A stretch of 64,000 nucleotides of DNA from Solanum dulcamara (Eukaryota; Streptophyta; Magnoliopsida; Solanales; Solanaceae): NCBI RefSeq assembly GCF_947179165.1, contig NC_077240.1:2549501-2613500 (forward strand). The letters are read 5' to 3'. The notes under the pieces are model-generated. The model was not told the origin of the DNA and searched no databases. It saw only the letters and a program-made list of their open reading frames with translations. This document shows, in pieces, positions 47,026 through 60,600 of the stretch. The position numbers and the translations under genes were made by a program. Position 1 is the stretch's first letter; the number at the start of each line of letters is the position of its first letter.

Positions 47026-48340
47026 TTGAGTTAATAGAAGTACGTGCAACCAAACAGAAAAATTATAAGTTAATAGTTTTAAATGAGCCTAATTAGTTAA
47101 GGGTTTATGATGGTCAACTTAGACAACTCTTATTTTATTCATAATTCATATTTAATCATGTAGTTGGAAATACAAAAAAAGTAAGAAGATTAAAATAAAG
47201 TGAATAATTGCTGTAGATGTTTCAAGAAGTCCAATGATTCAGGCACAAGGAAGACAATATTTTTGAATTACAAGATTTTCTGAATTTCAGCAGTAATTTA
47301 ATACCAACTAGGCATAATTCAAATGGTTAATGTCTGTATTTTCTACAAGTTTTCTTCAATTTTCAATTATTTATTTCTCCTACCAACTGGTGTATTACCG
47401 GTGTTATTAAAACTATTCACATAAATAAATCTACAAAAAAAAAACTGCCCCTTAGTTATTTTATGAACTCCCAAAATACTTCTATCACTTTTAACTTCCT
47501 GAGAATCAAACTAAAGGGTTTTTTTCGTGTAGTTTTTGAGTATTTAAATTTTGATTCTAAAATCTAATTCAATATTTAACTTCAAAAATTGATTAAATTG
47601 ACGCTCAAAAAATGAAATTATGAAAAATATTTTAAGAGGGAGGGAGTAGTAAACTGAGCCAGATACACATCTGCTGTGTTTATTTTTTTTAATTTCAACA
47701 TCATGATTGATTGCAATGGCTACCACTGAACTGTTTAGTTGACCAAGTGTTTGGACATTTTAAAAAGGTTTTCAGAAATAGTATTATTTCTTCATAGCGC
47801 TGACTTGTTTGATAATATGTGATTTGATAAATTAATCATAGATTAACAATTAAATTATTGTTTTAAGCTTAGTTTTGTTGTCAAGTTGGCATGTTCCTCC
47901 CATTGGCTTATATTTCCAAGATAGTACCACATGCTTTTCGTGAAAAAGAAAGAAAAAAACATTTCAAGTGTTTGTTTTTTTTAAATAAAAAAATTACTTT
48001 TATACATTGTTCTTATAAAAAATTTTTTACACTACTAATATATTTTAGCTAGTTAGAGTAATGTCTAATTTTGTTGAGAATACAAATAAATAATAAAAGC
48101 GTATTTTTTTTAATAACTTAAGCTTTTAAATGAGATGATCATTTCGAAATCGAATCTCACCGTAATTTCTACGTGCTTGGCTCATAAAAAAAAATTATAG
48201 ATGAGATGGTCACAACACTTCAATAAATAGAGGTAGAATTAAGATTTTTATACATTTTATCCTCTCCAGATTACGCAATTAATGTGTAAAACTTAAATTA
48301 TTTTTTAAATAAATCCAAAAGTAAAAGGGATTCGAAAACA
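47026..48340. other. Spacer upstream of the divergent BURP gene
   Basis: No gene. A segment at about 48115-48235 (taagcttttaaatgagatga, gatgagatggtcacaacact) resembles a decayed LTR or similar repeat. Confidence 0.4.
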
Positions 48341-48344
48341 AAGT

Positions 48345-48353
48345 TATATAAAG
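48345..48353 (+). promoter_or_regulatory. TATA box of the divergent BURP gene
   Basis: TATATAAAG at 48345-48353, 120 bases before the ATG. Confidence 0.6.
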
Positions 48354-48472
48354 AGGATGAGCAAATTATGACTATGACAGAAGAAAAAGAACTCTTACTG
48401 GTACATGAAGTTCACTTTCTATCTATTTTAGAAACAAATCAATCAGAGTAGACGCAGAAAACTGATCAAACC

Positions 48473-49984
48473 ATGGAGTTTAGACCAACTCTTTCCATCT
48501 TTCTTCATGCCCTTCTTTTGTGTCAGGTACAAAATTTAAATTTAATGAGTTCAACTTTTATAGTTTCATTACTATCTTATTTGTTGAAACTTATTAGTGA
48601 TATTTCACATATACACATAAGTTTTTTATAACATACTGAAATTCAAGTGAAACTAAAGTGTATTCGCCTTTGCATATGATTGATCTTGTATTTCACATAT
48701 GCACTTAAGTTTTTTATAATATACTGAATTCAATTGAATCTGTTGAAACTATAGTATATGATCGATCTTGTATTTCATATGAAATAACGATCTATTGGTT
48801 CAGTTATTAAATTCTGCTCAAGAAATAGTTGTCCATACATTGATAAGCAAGTCCGGCTCACATATCAATGTCCTAAAGCCAAATTCAAACGGATGCTTTA
48901 AATTTTAATTTTTTAAATAAAATTTATTATAATCGGTTCATTTAATCTTTCTTGAGACATATAGTATCATAGATTTGTCAAATTTCTAATAATTGTTTCT
49001 CCCTTATATGAAAAGTTTATAATTTTTTATAAATAATACTCAATATTTTTTAAAAAGTATATCTTATAACCTATTATTGCTTAAAAAATGAGGCCCTCAA
49101 ATAAGAGGCCTAAGGCTAATGCTTTTTTTAGGCTTGTCGAGCTGCCCCTGTTGATAAGCGATGTAAACACTGTAATAGTAGAGAATTCCTTTTTTTTTTT
49201 GGCTTTACACTAAGATTAAATTTATTTATTTTTTCTTTTGCAGTTTCTGAGTGAAAGCAGAGCCAGAGACATTGCAAAAACTTCTCCAAGAGAAACTCTA
49301 AATCCACAACTCAATATTTTCTTTACTCCAAAAGATTTAAAAGTTGGAAAAATTATGCCTCTTTTTTTTGCCCTAAAAGACCCTTCAACTTCTCCTCATT
49401 TACTTCCTAGAGAAGAAGCAAATTTAATCCCATTTTCTTCATCAAATCTTCCTTTTCTTCTTAAATTTTTCTCATTTTCTAAAGATTCAAATCAAGCAAA
49501 AGCTATGGAAGACACATTTTTCCACTGTGAAATCTCAGCAATGAATGGAGAATCCAAATTCTGTGCTACTTCTTTAGAATCTATGCTTGATTGGGTTCGA
49601 GAAATTTTAGGATTTAATAGCAAACTCGATATTTACACAACAGAATTCTTGAAAAAATCCCCTGTTTCCTTACAAAATTACACAATTTTGCAAAAACCAA
49701 AGGAGATTTTAGTGCCTAAATTAGTTGCTTGTCATACTTTGCCTTACCCTTATGCTGTTTTCTATTGCCATATGCAAAAAGGGGAAAATAAATTATTCAA
49801 GATTTCACTTTTGGGTGAAAATGGAGATAGAATTGAAGCTGCTGCAATTTGTCATATGGATACAAAAGAATGGAATCATGATCATGTTGCTTTTAAAGTG
49901 TTGAAAGTTCTTCCTGGAAGTTCCCCTGTTTGTCATTTTTTTCCAGTAGATAATCTTGTTTGGGTTCCATCATTATCTATGTAA
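48473..49984 (+). CDS. BURP-domain protein, divergent intact copy
   Basis: Two exons, 48473-48526 and 49244-49984, with a GT-AG intron of 717 bases and a protein of 264 aa. The signal peptide MEFRPTLSIFLHALLLCQ is completed in exon 2. The BURP domain starts almost at once (about residue 38, LNIFFTPKDLKVGK) and carries CH at 181, 193, 221 and 248, giving the same CH-x10-CH-x26-CH-x25-CH pattern as the 33-kb copy. The spacer repeats are absent. The intron position (end of the signal-peptide exon) is the same as in the other BURP genes, so they share an origin, but the protein is clearly more distant. The frame is undamaged. Its exact role is unknown. Confidence 0.93.
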
Positions 49985-50600
49985 ATTTCTACTATGTACT
50001 AGCCAGTATTTTGTTAACTTGCTCCGACTTTTAAAAAATCTTATTTGGTGCATGTTGGATCTTTTAAAAATTATGTATTTTTAGAAGATTTAATATGTGT
50101 GCCGCAATATTTGTAAAAAGATCAAGCAACATAGTAAGTGTTTTGTGGTACTCTTGTTTAAATTCAGTGATAGCCCCATATATATTTGCATGACCTAAGA
50201 TTTAAAATTTATAGGTTTTTACCGTAATTCTAAATTGATTTACAAACTATATGTACCTAAAGCTTTGGAGCCGCCCGGTTAATATCAAGTATTGGAAAAG
50301 TATTTTGAAATGCTAAATTAGTTTTAGAAGTATTATGTGTTTAGATTGAAGTATTAGAAGGGGATAATAAGCATTGAAATGTTTGTAAATATTATTTCTG
50401 TGGAAATGACTAAAATGCTCTTTAAATTATGTCAAAATAATAATAATAATAATTAAGTATTACTACGTGTTTAGCTCAAACCTTTCATGCTTGGGTGGGT
50501 TGGGAGATTATATTTTCACGGCCTAAATTCAGCACCTCTTACCTCTAGTGACAACATCAGGGGATTGATAGATCTCGATGATTAATTAAGAGTAACAATA
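49985..50600. other. 3' flank of the divergent BURP gene
   Basis: Probable 3' UTR followed by unassigned AT-rich DNA. No gene. Confidence 0.4.
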
Positions 50601-50602
50601 AC

Positions 50603-52700
50603 GGGGTCGTTTGGTGTGATGGATAAAAGGGGTTAATCTCAGGATAATTTTTAAGTGTCCTTTAATTACTCATTTGGTTGCAAAGGATGGGATAACTTAT
50701 TCAATAATTAACAATTAGTACTGGAATAAGTTATCCTTTTCTGAGATGGAATAGTAATCTCAAGATAACTTATCCTGAAATAAGGTATATTAAATAACTA
50801 AAATATCCCCTTAAACTCTCTTTTATACACCACTTTTTACATTAATGTATATTGACATAATTTTTAACAACATTAATAATAACATTCACAAACTTAATTA
50901 ATCGTTGTTTTTATGATAATATATTTGTCACGACCCGAATTTGATGTGATGGCACTCATCTCAACCCACCGAGATAAGTCAGCCTAAAACTCAACAGAAA
51001 GTGAATGCGGAAGTAATTGAGATAAAGCGAGGCTTAACTTATTCAAAGATAAATAAATAATCTCGAATTCCCAAGGTTGATTGTCACGTATACAAGCCAC
51101 TAATATATTACCGAAGTACGAAAAGAAATACAGTCACAGTGTTTTCGTCTCTAGAATAGGACTAAAACATAATAAAAGAGTAAGAGATGTCGGCTGTAGT
51201 GGAAAACAGTAGAAGATCAAGTAGGTCCGGACTCACAACCTACACAAGTGTGGAAGCAAGGGGTGAGTACCAAACAACACGGTACTCAGCAAGTGGATAG
51301 CTAAAACTAAGCAAAACTTAATAGATACAAGTACTCTTGTGCTCCCAACCGAACCTCCTTACTACAACCTGCATAAAACCAGCCCAACTATACACTTGTA
51401 CAATAATAACAGTAATACAGTCCACGAATACTCATCAATAGTCTCATCAATGAATTAAATCAAGTCAAGTTCAGCATATACCGAGCAATAAATGAGTAAA
51501 CACGAATTCACAATTATCAACAAAATGTGATGCAATGCAATGAGATGATGCATGTCTGTCCTATCGGTACACATCCGCTGAATTACAGTCCGGAACCCAT
51601 GGGGGACATTTTTGTCCATGTAACCTGCCACGGAGCGTGTGGCCCGACCCTCTTTTGTTTCATATCATTTTCAGTCTCAACACAATATGTCAGAACCAAT
51701 GCAATCAATTCATGTTCATATAATTCACGATAATAACATGACAACAACAATAATTTTTCCTATCTCACATCAACATAGTCATTTCACATGTCCAAAATCA
51801 CAACATATCAATTCCACCAATACATGTCATTAGATCACCATTTTATACCCCTCATCTCCATTTTTAAGGTCAATCATACCGTCAATAACCCAGTCTAATT
51901 CTCATTACTCCCTAGTATATATGACACGGAAATACAAGCATCTATAAGTTTAAACTGAGGTTTAGAAATTCACTTGCCTTAATTAATCAAGCAATTACTC
52001 CGGTACTTGAGCCTTTCCTTTTCGCTGGTCCTCCAAATAAGTATAATCTAATCAAATAAATAACCACAATAAGATTTCGAAACTAACAACACTCATATTA
52101 TTATATTTCCAGCCTAGACCCAAAATCTACCCAAATCTATAATCAAGTTCCTAATGTTGATGTCAAATAACATGTCAATTCTCATATTTCTAAATTTTAA
52201 GCCTAGGTTTAGGTTCTAATGTCCCCAATATCATAAATTTAATAGAATTCATAAAATATAATATACCTAATATTTAATTATCTATCTCAATATATCAAAA
52301 TTCGGAAACTAACTCATTATATGTCATTGAAGTCAAATCTGAAATTTTCTTTGTGATTATGTTCGCTCATGATAAAATAAACTCACATGTCAAATTTCAG
52401 CTAAAACGAATCGTTATTCGACCCTCAAATCAAGATTTTATATGAAGAAACCTAGGGTCATATTTTCTTATTTCAGAATTGTTTCTCCACCAATATACCC
52501 TAAAAATATGTTCATAATCACATGAAAATTTAATGGAAAGGATGAGAATAATTACCTTGATGCTTTGGAATAAAAATCCTTATTTTTCTCTTCTCCTTTA
52601 TTTTTCTTTTCCCCTTTCTTTTCTTTCTTCCTCCGTATTTTTTTTCCAATTTTTTTTCGTCGGTGTTCTTGTTTTTTTTCTCATTACATCTGATGGCATT

Positions 52701-52743
<43 letters not shown>

Positions 52744-53765
52744 CTTTCTTTTTTTTTCTTTTCTTTTATTATTTATTTTATTTTATTTTATTCCTTTTCC
52801 AAACTAATTATGTATTAAAATTTACAAACCCTACTAACCTATTTTAATAAATATAAGAAAAGTGGTATAGGGTATTAAATAAGTCAACACTTTAGCCCAT
52901 CAATTAAATTAATTCTCTAAAATTATCCCTCAACTAATTAACTGAAGTTACCGAATAGTCCAAAATTCTCTATTCAAATATACGAAAAGGGTCTTTTATG
53001 GAAAAGGAAGGGCTCATTTTTAAAATTACCTAACGGGTCGTTACAATATTTTTCTATTAAAAAACTATATTTTATAAATAAAATTTCTATTTATGAATAT
53101 ATTATAAGTTGAATTTATTTGTCTAATTCTTATGTTTATTTATATTTTAATTTCTCCTAAAATATTCACTTCACTACTAAATTACATATTTTAATTAAAT
53201 AGTTTATTACTCAGTTTAAAATTATATTTTATATATCAATTAAAATATAAATAACTTTAAAATGTAGACAATTTTCATACTAAAATTTACTTTACTTTAA
53301 TAAATTTAATATGGAAGTTTTATTTTTAAACTAAATAAGATGAAAACTTTATTTTTAAGCTCAATAAGATGAAAGTTTATTTTTAAGTAAAATAAGATGG
53401 AAATTTTATTTAAAGCTAAATAAGATGAAAGTTTTATTTTTAAGCTAAATAAGATGAAAATTTAATTTTAAAAACACACAGCACAATCATGGAAATGTAT
53501 ACACAAAAATATTTTAGTTAAATAAGATGAAAATTTTATTTTTAAGAATTAATAACTAAAAGCTTGCTAAGTAAATGAAAAACAATTAAATAAGGTGGAT
53601 GGTATTTTTGTAAACGAACAACTTATTTTAGATTTATGCAATGAATATAATTTTGAATATGACAAATCAAACAAGCAATAAAAATTACTTTCAGCATAAC
53701 TAATCCCATCATAACTTATCCTGTCATAACTAATTTCATCATAACTTGTATCCGAACCAATAGCT
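50603..53765. mobile_element. Probable non-autonomous DNA element interrupted by a solo LTR
   Basis: The left part (ggggtcgtttggtgtgatgg, then repeated gataacttat/cttatcct motifs) and the right part (catcataacttatcctgtca, ending cttgtatccgaaccaatagc) look like the two imperfectly inverted ends of one element, now split by the 2.1-kb solo LTR. The end match is weak, so the outer boundaries are tentative. Confidence 0.4.
50936..53045 (+). mobile_element. Solo LTR with perfect 5-bp target duplication
   Basis: Starts TGTCACGACCCG and ends CGGGTCGTTACA, so its ends are inverted repeats in LTR style. It is flanked by ATATT at 50931-50935 and again at 53046-53050. There is no internal retrotransposon domain. 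About 2.1 kb fits a long Ty3/Gypsy-type LTR reduced by recombination between LTRs. It contains a (TA)n run at 52710-52740 and a C/T-rich tract at about 52560-52680. Confidence 0.88.
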
Positions 53766-53984
53766 ACAAGTATGTAAATATAAAGTAAGAATCGTTAATA
53801 AAATTAGTGCATAAAATTTATAAAAATATATTTTACGTTGTTGAGTTGTTTAAACTGTAAACCATTTTCCATCTGAGTAATTAATAGTTTCAAAGTATTA
53901 AACATTTTAAAGCTACCAAAACACCAAGATATGAAAGAGTTAAAAAGTGTATTTAAATAGTATTGACAAAAATATGTTTAAAAA

Positions 53985-54480
53985 ATAGGAAAAATTACGC
54001 GGATAAACAAACATATATCAGTTAATTAGTAATTATAGCTATGTTTTTAATTAATTACGGCTCGCAACTTAATTTTAATTGTAGTTATGTTGTCTCTCTC
54101 TCCTCTTGTCCTCTCTCTCCTCTCTCCTCTTTTATACATATACAAATATAAATTATACATATATATATACAATTATATAACAGATATACAAATACAATTA
54201 GCCTCTTTCCTCCCTCTCTGCCCTCTTTCTCTCTCACCTCCTTATCTGCCCTCTATCGCTCGCCTCTCTCCTCCCTCTCCCAATCTTGCTTGTCAGATAT
54301 ACAATTGTATATGGATATCAGTTACATATATACATATACAATTCGCCTCTCTCTCCTCCCTCTCCCAATCTCACTGTCCTCTCTCCTCCCTTTAACATGT
54401 AGTTATAAATCATAATTAGCAAATTATATCTATGAAGTATAATTAAGATACTTTATATTGGGAAACTTACATAAATATAC
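53985..54480. mobile_element. AT-rich element sharing ends with the one at 14.1 kb
   Basis: The left end ggataaacaaacatata..aattaattacggctcgcaa and the right end gcaaattatatctatgaa..tataattaagata match 14110-14530. The interior is unlike that copy: a pyrimidine-rich core of ctctctcctccctct units and tatacaattgtatat-like palindromes. Confidence 0.5.
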
Positions 54481-55107
54481 AATATTAAGAAAATATTTAC
54501 CATCTATAGCAATAAAAAAAATTCACTCAATATTTATAATACATTTATAATACAGTTTCAATACTTATTGCAGAGAACTATTTATAAAACATATATAATA
54601 CAAGTTTTATAGATGGATAATATATTTATCATATACTTTAATAGACTTATAATACATTATGTTAGTTTCTTACTACACAAACATAATATATATTTTAAAA
54701 CACTTATAATACATTTATATTGTATACATAATTCACTTTTAATACATTTATATTGTATGCATAATTTAATTTTTAATACAAGTGTAGATTTATTATAGTA
54801 TTGGTATGTATTGCTATAAATGATAATAAATAAAAAATATCGCTAAAATCAGTAATTAATTTTTAAAAAATACTCAAAAAAGTAATTTTTCCTTTTATAT
54901 TGGCTATACTGGCAATTCATTTGCATATAAACGAGCTTTTTCCCACCCACTCAATCCAAACAAATTTGGGCTATTTCAACCTTACGGGCTTCCTGATTTT
55001 TTGAGCCCACGCTATTTCCATGGATGAGGTTGCAGAATAGCACGTATAATGGGGTAAAATCACAACTAATTACTTTTCAGCGTAAAACACTGCATTAATA
55101 AATCATA
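54481..55107. other. AT-rich spacer with repeated aatacatttata motifs
   Basis: Several degenerate cttataatacatttatattgtat units at about 54535-54800. Possibly another MITE. No gene. Confidence 0.4.
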
Positions 55108-55109
55108 TA

Positions 55110-56128
55110 CAGTAAAATCTCAATAAAATAATATTCGATAAAGTAATAATCTCGCTAATTGAAAGGTCAATTATATTAAAGTAATATTCTAGATAAATGC
55201 ATTAGATAATAATTAAAAATAAAGTATTAAAGGCCAAGAAAAAATATAAAGTAATAATTACTAGAATACATCAAGAATTTATATATATTTAATCAGTCAA
55301 TAATACTAAACCAATAAATATTTCTTTTTAAAATATGATTCTATAGTTAATTGTTTTTTCTTCCCATCAAAACCAAAACTAATCTCATCTTGAACTTTTT
55401 GAAGAGCGAACACAATTTCTGAAATATTTTGTTCGTGTCGTACCAAATAATTTGACAATGTAGTCATTGCTTGAAATGCCTTCATTGACGATACATGTGG
55501 GATAAGACTACTATCATCTTGTTCAGGATCATTCTCATCATCGTTATTCATTACATTGAATAATCTCTTCCTCTATAGGTGATTCCATAACTGTATCATT
55601 CTCCTTAGGTTAGTTCAAAAGATGTTCAACATCCATCATATTGCTACAGGCTAAATTAGAGATGACATCATTTAATTATTGGATATCTTCATCTAATTCA
55701 CCAACTTCTTGTATACCTTCATCTAATTCACCAACTTGTGGTTCGGGAACATTGTTTTTCTTCTGACCGGATCTTGCAATGCCGAAAACAATCTGCAATT
55801 GTTATTTCCTTCACATCAAAATTCCAAGCCAAGTTAACAAAATTAATAGCATTCAAAATAACAATTTTTTCAGTATTTGGTATTTCAACCTCAAGGCCTT
55901 GTAGGATGCTGAAATAAAGACGACGACGAGAATGAGCTTCGAATGGTCGAATAATATGGCACATACTGCAAAATACTCTTATGGCACATACTGCAAAATA
56001 CTCTCTAAAATAATAAATATTTATTTATCGATAAATAAATATTTTATGCGTTTATCGATAAACTAATAATCTCGATAAATGAATATTTTTTCCGATCCCA
56101 AACATATGCATTTATAGAGGTTTTACTG
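55110..56128 (-). mobile_element. pogo-like DNA transposon with transposase remnants
   Basis: The terminal inverted repeats are CAGTAAAATCTCAATAAA on the left and the complement of TTTATAGAGGTTTTACTG on the right, flanked by TA on both sides (55108-55109, 56129-56130). These ends match the plant Emigrant/Lemi pogo-like family. Sub-terminal ctcgataaa motifs repeat on both sides. The interior encodes the C-terminal part of a pogo/Tigger-type transposase on the minus strand. At 1.0 kb it is an internally deleted copy, longer than most Emigrant MITEs. Confidence 0.85.
55306..55990 (-). pseudogene. pogo-like transposase C-terminal remnant
   Basis: Two open stretches, 55964-55728 and 55551-55306, in different frames. 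The first carries NAINFVNLAWNFDV and TIADCFRHCKI, the post-DDE signature of pogo/Tigger/jerky transposases. The second carries an acidic stretch and ends LTIESYFKKK, like the TxITxFF C-terminal end of that family. The DDE catalytic core and the CENP-B-type DNA-binding domain are deleted. Confidence 0.75.
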
Positions 56129-56130
56129 TA

Positions 56131-57683
56131 TGTTCATATTTATTTTATAAATAAACATTTATGATTACATGTTGTTACAATCCTTCAAATACATATAATT
56201 TTATAAAAATTTTAATAAATCAATAATAGTAATAACTAGTTATTATTTGATATAATCTTCTTACATGATACGGATAATCTATTCATGTTGGCATGATGGT
56301 TTTTTCTTACAAAATTTTAAATTATGGATCTTTTTTGCAAAATACAAACTCTTGGGTTGAGATTTATATTTTTAAAAAATGAAATTTGGAATTTGAGATT
56401 TCAAATTGAAGTAAAAATTCTATACAAAATTTATAAACAAATACTGATTTCAAATCAAAATTTGGACTCGAAATCCGATGGCCAAATCCCTCATTAAAGC
56501 CGTCGCCATCCAATAGGCCGCTAGTTACAAGGATGGAGGTTGGTCATGGGGGGCGGGGTTGTAGTAGGACCATGAATTTTGGGCCACAATTTTAGCACTT
56601 GGCCTAAAAAAAAATATATGCACATGGCAAGAGCAAAAGACTAGAGGACCATTAACATTTAAAGGCCTGGGCATTTTCAGCAAAATTTGTATGTAACTTT
56701 TCATAAATTTAACAGAAGGACACGAAGGCAAAAGAACTTTGTCGGATCTGTTAGGAATCTAATACAAGTTCAACGCACAAAATGACAATTACCAAATCTA
56801 CAGTTTACGGCCTAAAATTCTTCTTCTTCTTCTATCGTGAAAAGGACGACACATTTTTTTTTTAATGGTAGGCCAGAGAAGGAGAAAGTGGAAGATGGGC
56901 CTGAAAAAAGGTGTTGTAAGTTGCAGGAAGACGTAGATAGTTGAGAACTTGAGATTTTAGTGGTACCAATTAACCTCTTTCGAGATAATTTCTTTAATGT
57001 GATTTTAGGTCTATTTCGATTTTTTTACACCTCCACTCGTTATAGTTTTATAACTATGATGCATCTAGAGGTTAACGTAAGACATGATCAAACTATCTCA
57101 ATCGATTTTAGGTTAAGACATCAATTTTATATAGGGCGAATAACTATAAACTCAATGTTGATCTCGAGTTTGGTGATTTGTTCGAAAGAAATTTGAGGAC
57201 TCATTTTAAGGATACTGTAGTTTGATAAATGTGAGTAGCCTTTTCGTAATGAGACAAGCATGAAGGATTTTGAAGGCAGTTTAGGAAAATTGTAGCATAA
57301 TTAGTACATCTGTTTACTCATCATTTCTATTGGTTTTGATAAATATTTGTCATATGTCGTACATGAAGTAATTGTAACCTAAAATTATCACAACATATTG
57401 TGTACGAAATAGGGAAATTGCTAGTCTCCTTTCATATATTGTTCTTTCACTGTTACAATTTTCCTTTTCCCAATTTATCCCTTCCATTTATCTATTAAGT
57501 ACCACATAATTTTGCTAATTTTTTTTTTTTTTTTGCCGAAGTCCCTTTTTTCTTCTCCCATGAAATCTGAAGAGTTTGGAAGAGAAAAAATGTTTGAGGA
57601 CATCTAAATTGACAGAAAAGTCCTCAAGTAAAACCCATATTAACAATGTGGTTAACATACTTTTTTCATCCAAATGATTTTTC
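56131..57683. other. Spacer downstream of the transporter
   Basis: No gene recognised. A T-run at 57519-57534 and a G-rich patch at 56549-56560. The 3' UTR of the transporter is expected at the right end. Confidence 0.4.
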
Positions 57684-60600
57684 TTAATTGCTAATAGCTG
57701 GATTAGTAGTACCCATCTGAATCTGGCCGTTATCGTTACTGTTTTTCTCCGTCTTCTTCATTTCTTTCAGTTCTCTGGCCGTCTTTCTCCAGTTCCAGAA
57801 AGTTCCAAACAATACTTCCATTTCTTCTAGAGTCTTCCCTTGAGTTTCCGGCATCAATGTGAAGAAAAACACCCACGCCACCGCCGCAAAGGCAGCGTAC
57901 AAAAAAAATGCCGCTCCGATAGTTATCGCCTTTTCGAGGGACAAAAATGTCATTGACACTGCTCCACTTGTTACTCTGTTCACTGCTACCCCTATACTGC
58001 ATCCAGTTGCCCGGAGCCTCAACGGAAAAATCTCCGAGCTGTAAACCCACGTTATCGGACCCATACCGATTGAGAAGAGCGCCACGTAAGCTAACACCAT
58101 TGTTATGCAAAGTGCTATTGCCCAAACTAATTTGTGTTCTGAGTGCTCGATTATTGTCAGGCCGGTGGCGAGAAGCACCAACGACCCCACCATTCCGCCG
58201 ACACTGGTCAATAGCAACGGCCGGCGACCGACTCTGTCGAGCATAAATGTGGCTACTAGAATGAACAATGTTTTGACGACTCCGACGGCGACGGTGCAGA
58301 GCAACTTGTCGTGATCGGACTTGATCCCGGCTTTTTCAAAAATCCTCGGGCTGTACAAAACGACGGCGTCAATTCCACTTGCTTGCTGGAAAAAATGGAT
58401 TCCGACGCCGGTGATTAAAATGTGTCGGACGGCCGGCGTCGGAGAGAAGATCAATTCCTTCCATACGTTGTCTCCTTTGGGGCGTTTTGGTACCTGGACG
58501 ATGTCGTCGTTGCAGTTTTCCGGTATGCCGGCAGCTTCTTTGATATCGGCGAGTCTCAACTGCGCTTCTTGCAAGGAATCAGATGTTTTGTTGAGAACTC
58601 GCCTTGCATCGCCGAGTCGACCCTGCATAACAAGCCAACGCGGTGACTCCGGCATGGCGAGAACACTTACTGCCAAGAATACTGATGGGACTGCTCCAAT
58701 TCCGAGCATGAATCGCCAACTCAGGTGAGGTGGAAGTTTTGAGAACGCCACGTTAGATACATATCCCAGCAATATACCTGTCATTAACAAATTTATCTGA
58801 GTCTATTTGTGGATAAAAATAAATATCGAATATATATGGCTCTCATATAATTGAACATTTTTTGTCATTTTAATTAAGGACTTCTCAACAAATCCTCCAG
58901 CTGACGCTGCTGATATTAAAGTATTGAATAAAATAGCATGGTACCTATGCCAATAACAATATTTGACTATTCTTACAAGGTAACAATTGTGTTCATTTAT
59001 GGATATCTTTTAAATCGCAACAACTTAGACTACTTCCAATAATTTGCCACACTTTTTATTTTACCTTTTAAACTTCACTCCAATCAAATAATATGATGAC
59101 GTCTTTATGTTACCAACCAGGAGTTTATTAGAACAAGCAAGAATTTTAAAATAAAGAAATCTCTCTCAAGTCTTGGCATGGAAAAATTAAAATAGAGAAT
59201 TATAGTACTCTCTCTCTTTCAATTATTTGAATTTATAATTTTAAATTGAACATATATTTAAAAAAATGTAATCTTATAATCTTGATCAAATCTGATATGT
59301 GAATAGTTGAAAGTAAAAGTTTGATAAAAAGGGGGGGAAAATCACGTTTTTGAAACAAAATAGTAATTTGAGTTGGTGATAGAACATAATCTATAGTAAT
59401 TACAACTGACAAAAGTGCAAATTATTTAAGGATATTAAATACAATTTGAATCCACAAAAAAATATTGGAATAGGAAAGCTGGTCTTCGTCTTGCCTTCAG
59501 GATTCTGCTGTGTATATTTTTCTCTTTCGTATCAATAAAATGATACTACAAAAACATGTTGTTTGTCATTATTATTGACTCGTGCCATCACTAAAGAAAA
59601 CGACAATTTCAGCGTTAGATTCAAAGTCCCACGCCAATGATTTCAATTTTTTTAATCAAAATAACAAAATATTATTACAAAAATCATAAAAATTAATTTC
59701 ATATATTACTGTTATAGTGAAATGTAAAAATAATTATCTAAAAATCTTATTAGTCATATTTATTGTATCCTTTTAAGATCATAAATTGTGCTTGATAGTG
59801 TTAAATAATTTTATGACGATATATATATATATAACTTGAAGTTTTAACAGTTAACTAAATTACCACGTACCAAAATTGATGAAAACTTCCGGGAAGGAAG
59901 TAAGAAAACCGCGAGATGACGCCGGCGAGAGTTCTGCTGTGTAAACCGGAGCAACCATGAGAGCGTACCCGACACCAATTCCGGCGACGAATCGACCAAA
60001 CATGAGCAAGGCATAATTGGCAGCAAAACCCATTAGAAGAGCTCCGGCGAAGAAGATCGCGGCAGCCACTACCATAGTGTACCGGCGGCCAATCCAGTCG
60101 GAGGTCCGGCCGGCTGCGGCGGAACCCAAGAGAGAGTAGACATTGAGGATTCCCACTAGAATCTCCACTTTGAAATCGCTGATATTGAGGTCTTTCTTAA
60201 TATAGATGATTGCTCCACTCATTACCCCAATATCTGCATGGACCAAATAACTAAAAATTAAATACCCATTACATTATTTCTAATTCAAGAAAATGGTCTT
60301 CTTCAAATAAGATTGTCAGAAACACAGATTCAAAATTTAAATATTGTATTTATAAGATCGTTAGTAACGATCAATATTAAATAATATATATTTACGTTTG
60401 CATCAAAATAGTGTATGTTCAGTTCAACCTTGTTAGATAAACGTTGCATCTGCCTCTAAACTCGATAAAATGAATGAAGAGAAAAAAGAAATATTGTTTG
60501 TTTTCACGCGAGCAAATGTTTTCTTCTTATATTAAAATAATTTGAGATAATTTTTTTTTAAAAAAAAAACAATGAATAATTTGAGACAGTTGGAGCATGT

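Noticed and set aside
51527..51833. Two open frames of 64-68 residues
   Set aside because: They lie inside the solo LTR, which does not code.
58105..58728. Open frames on the + strand opposite the sugar transporter
   Set aside because: They are antisense shadows of GC-rich PLT coding exons; the minus frame carries all transporter motifs.
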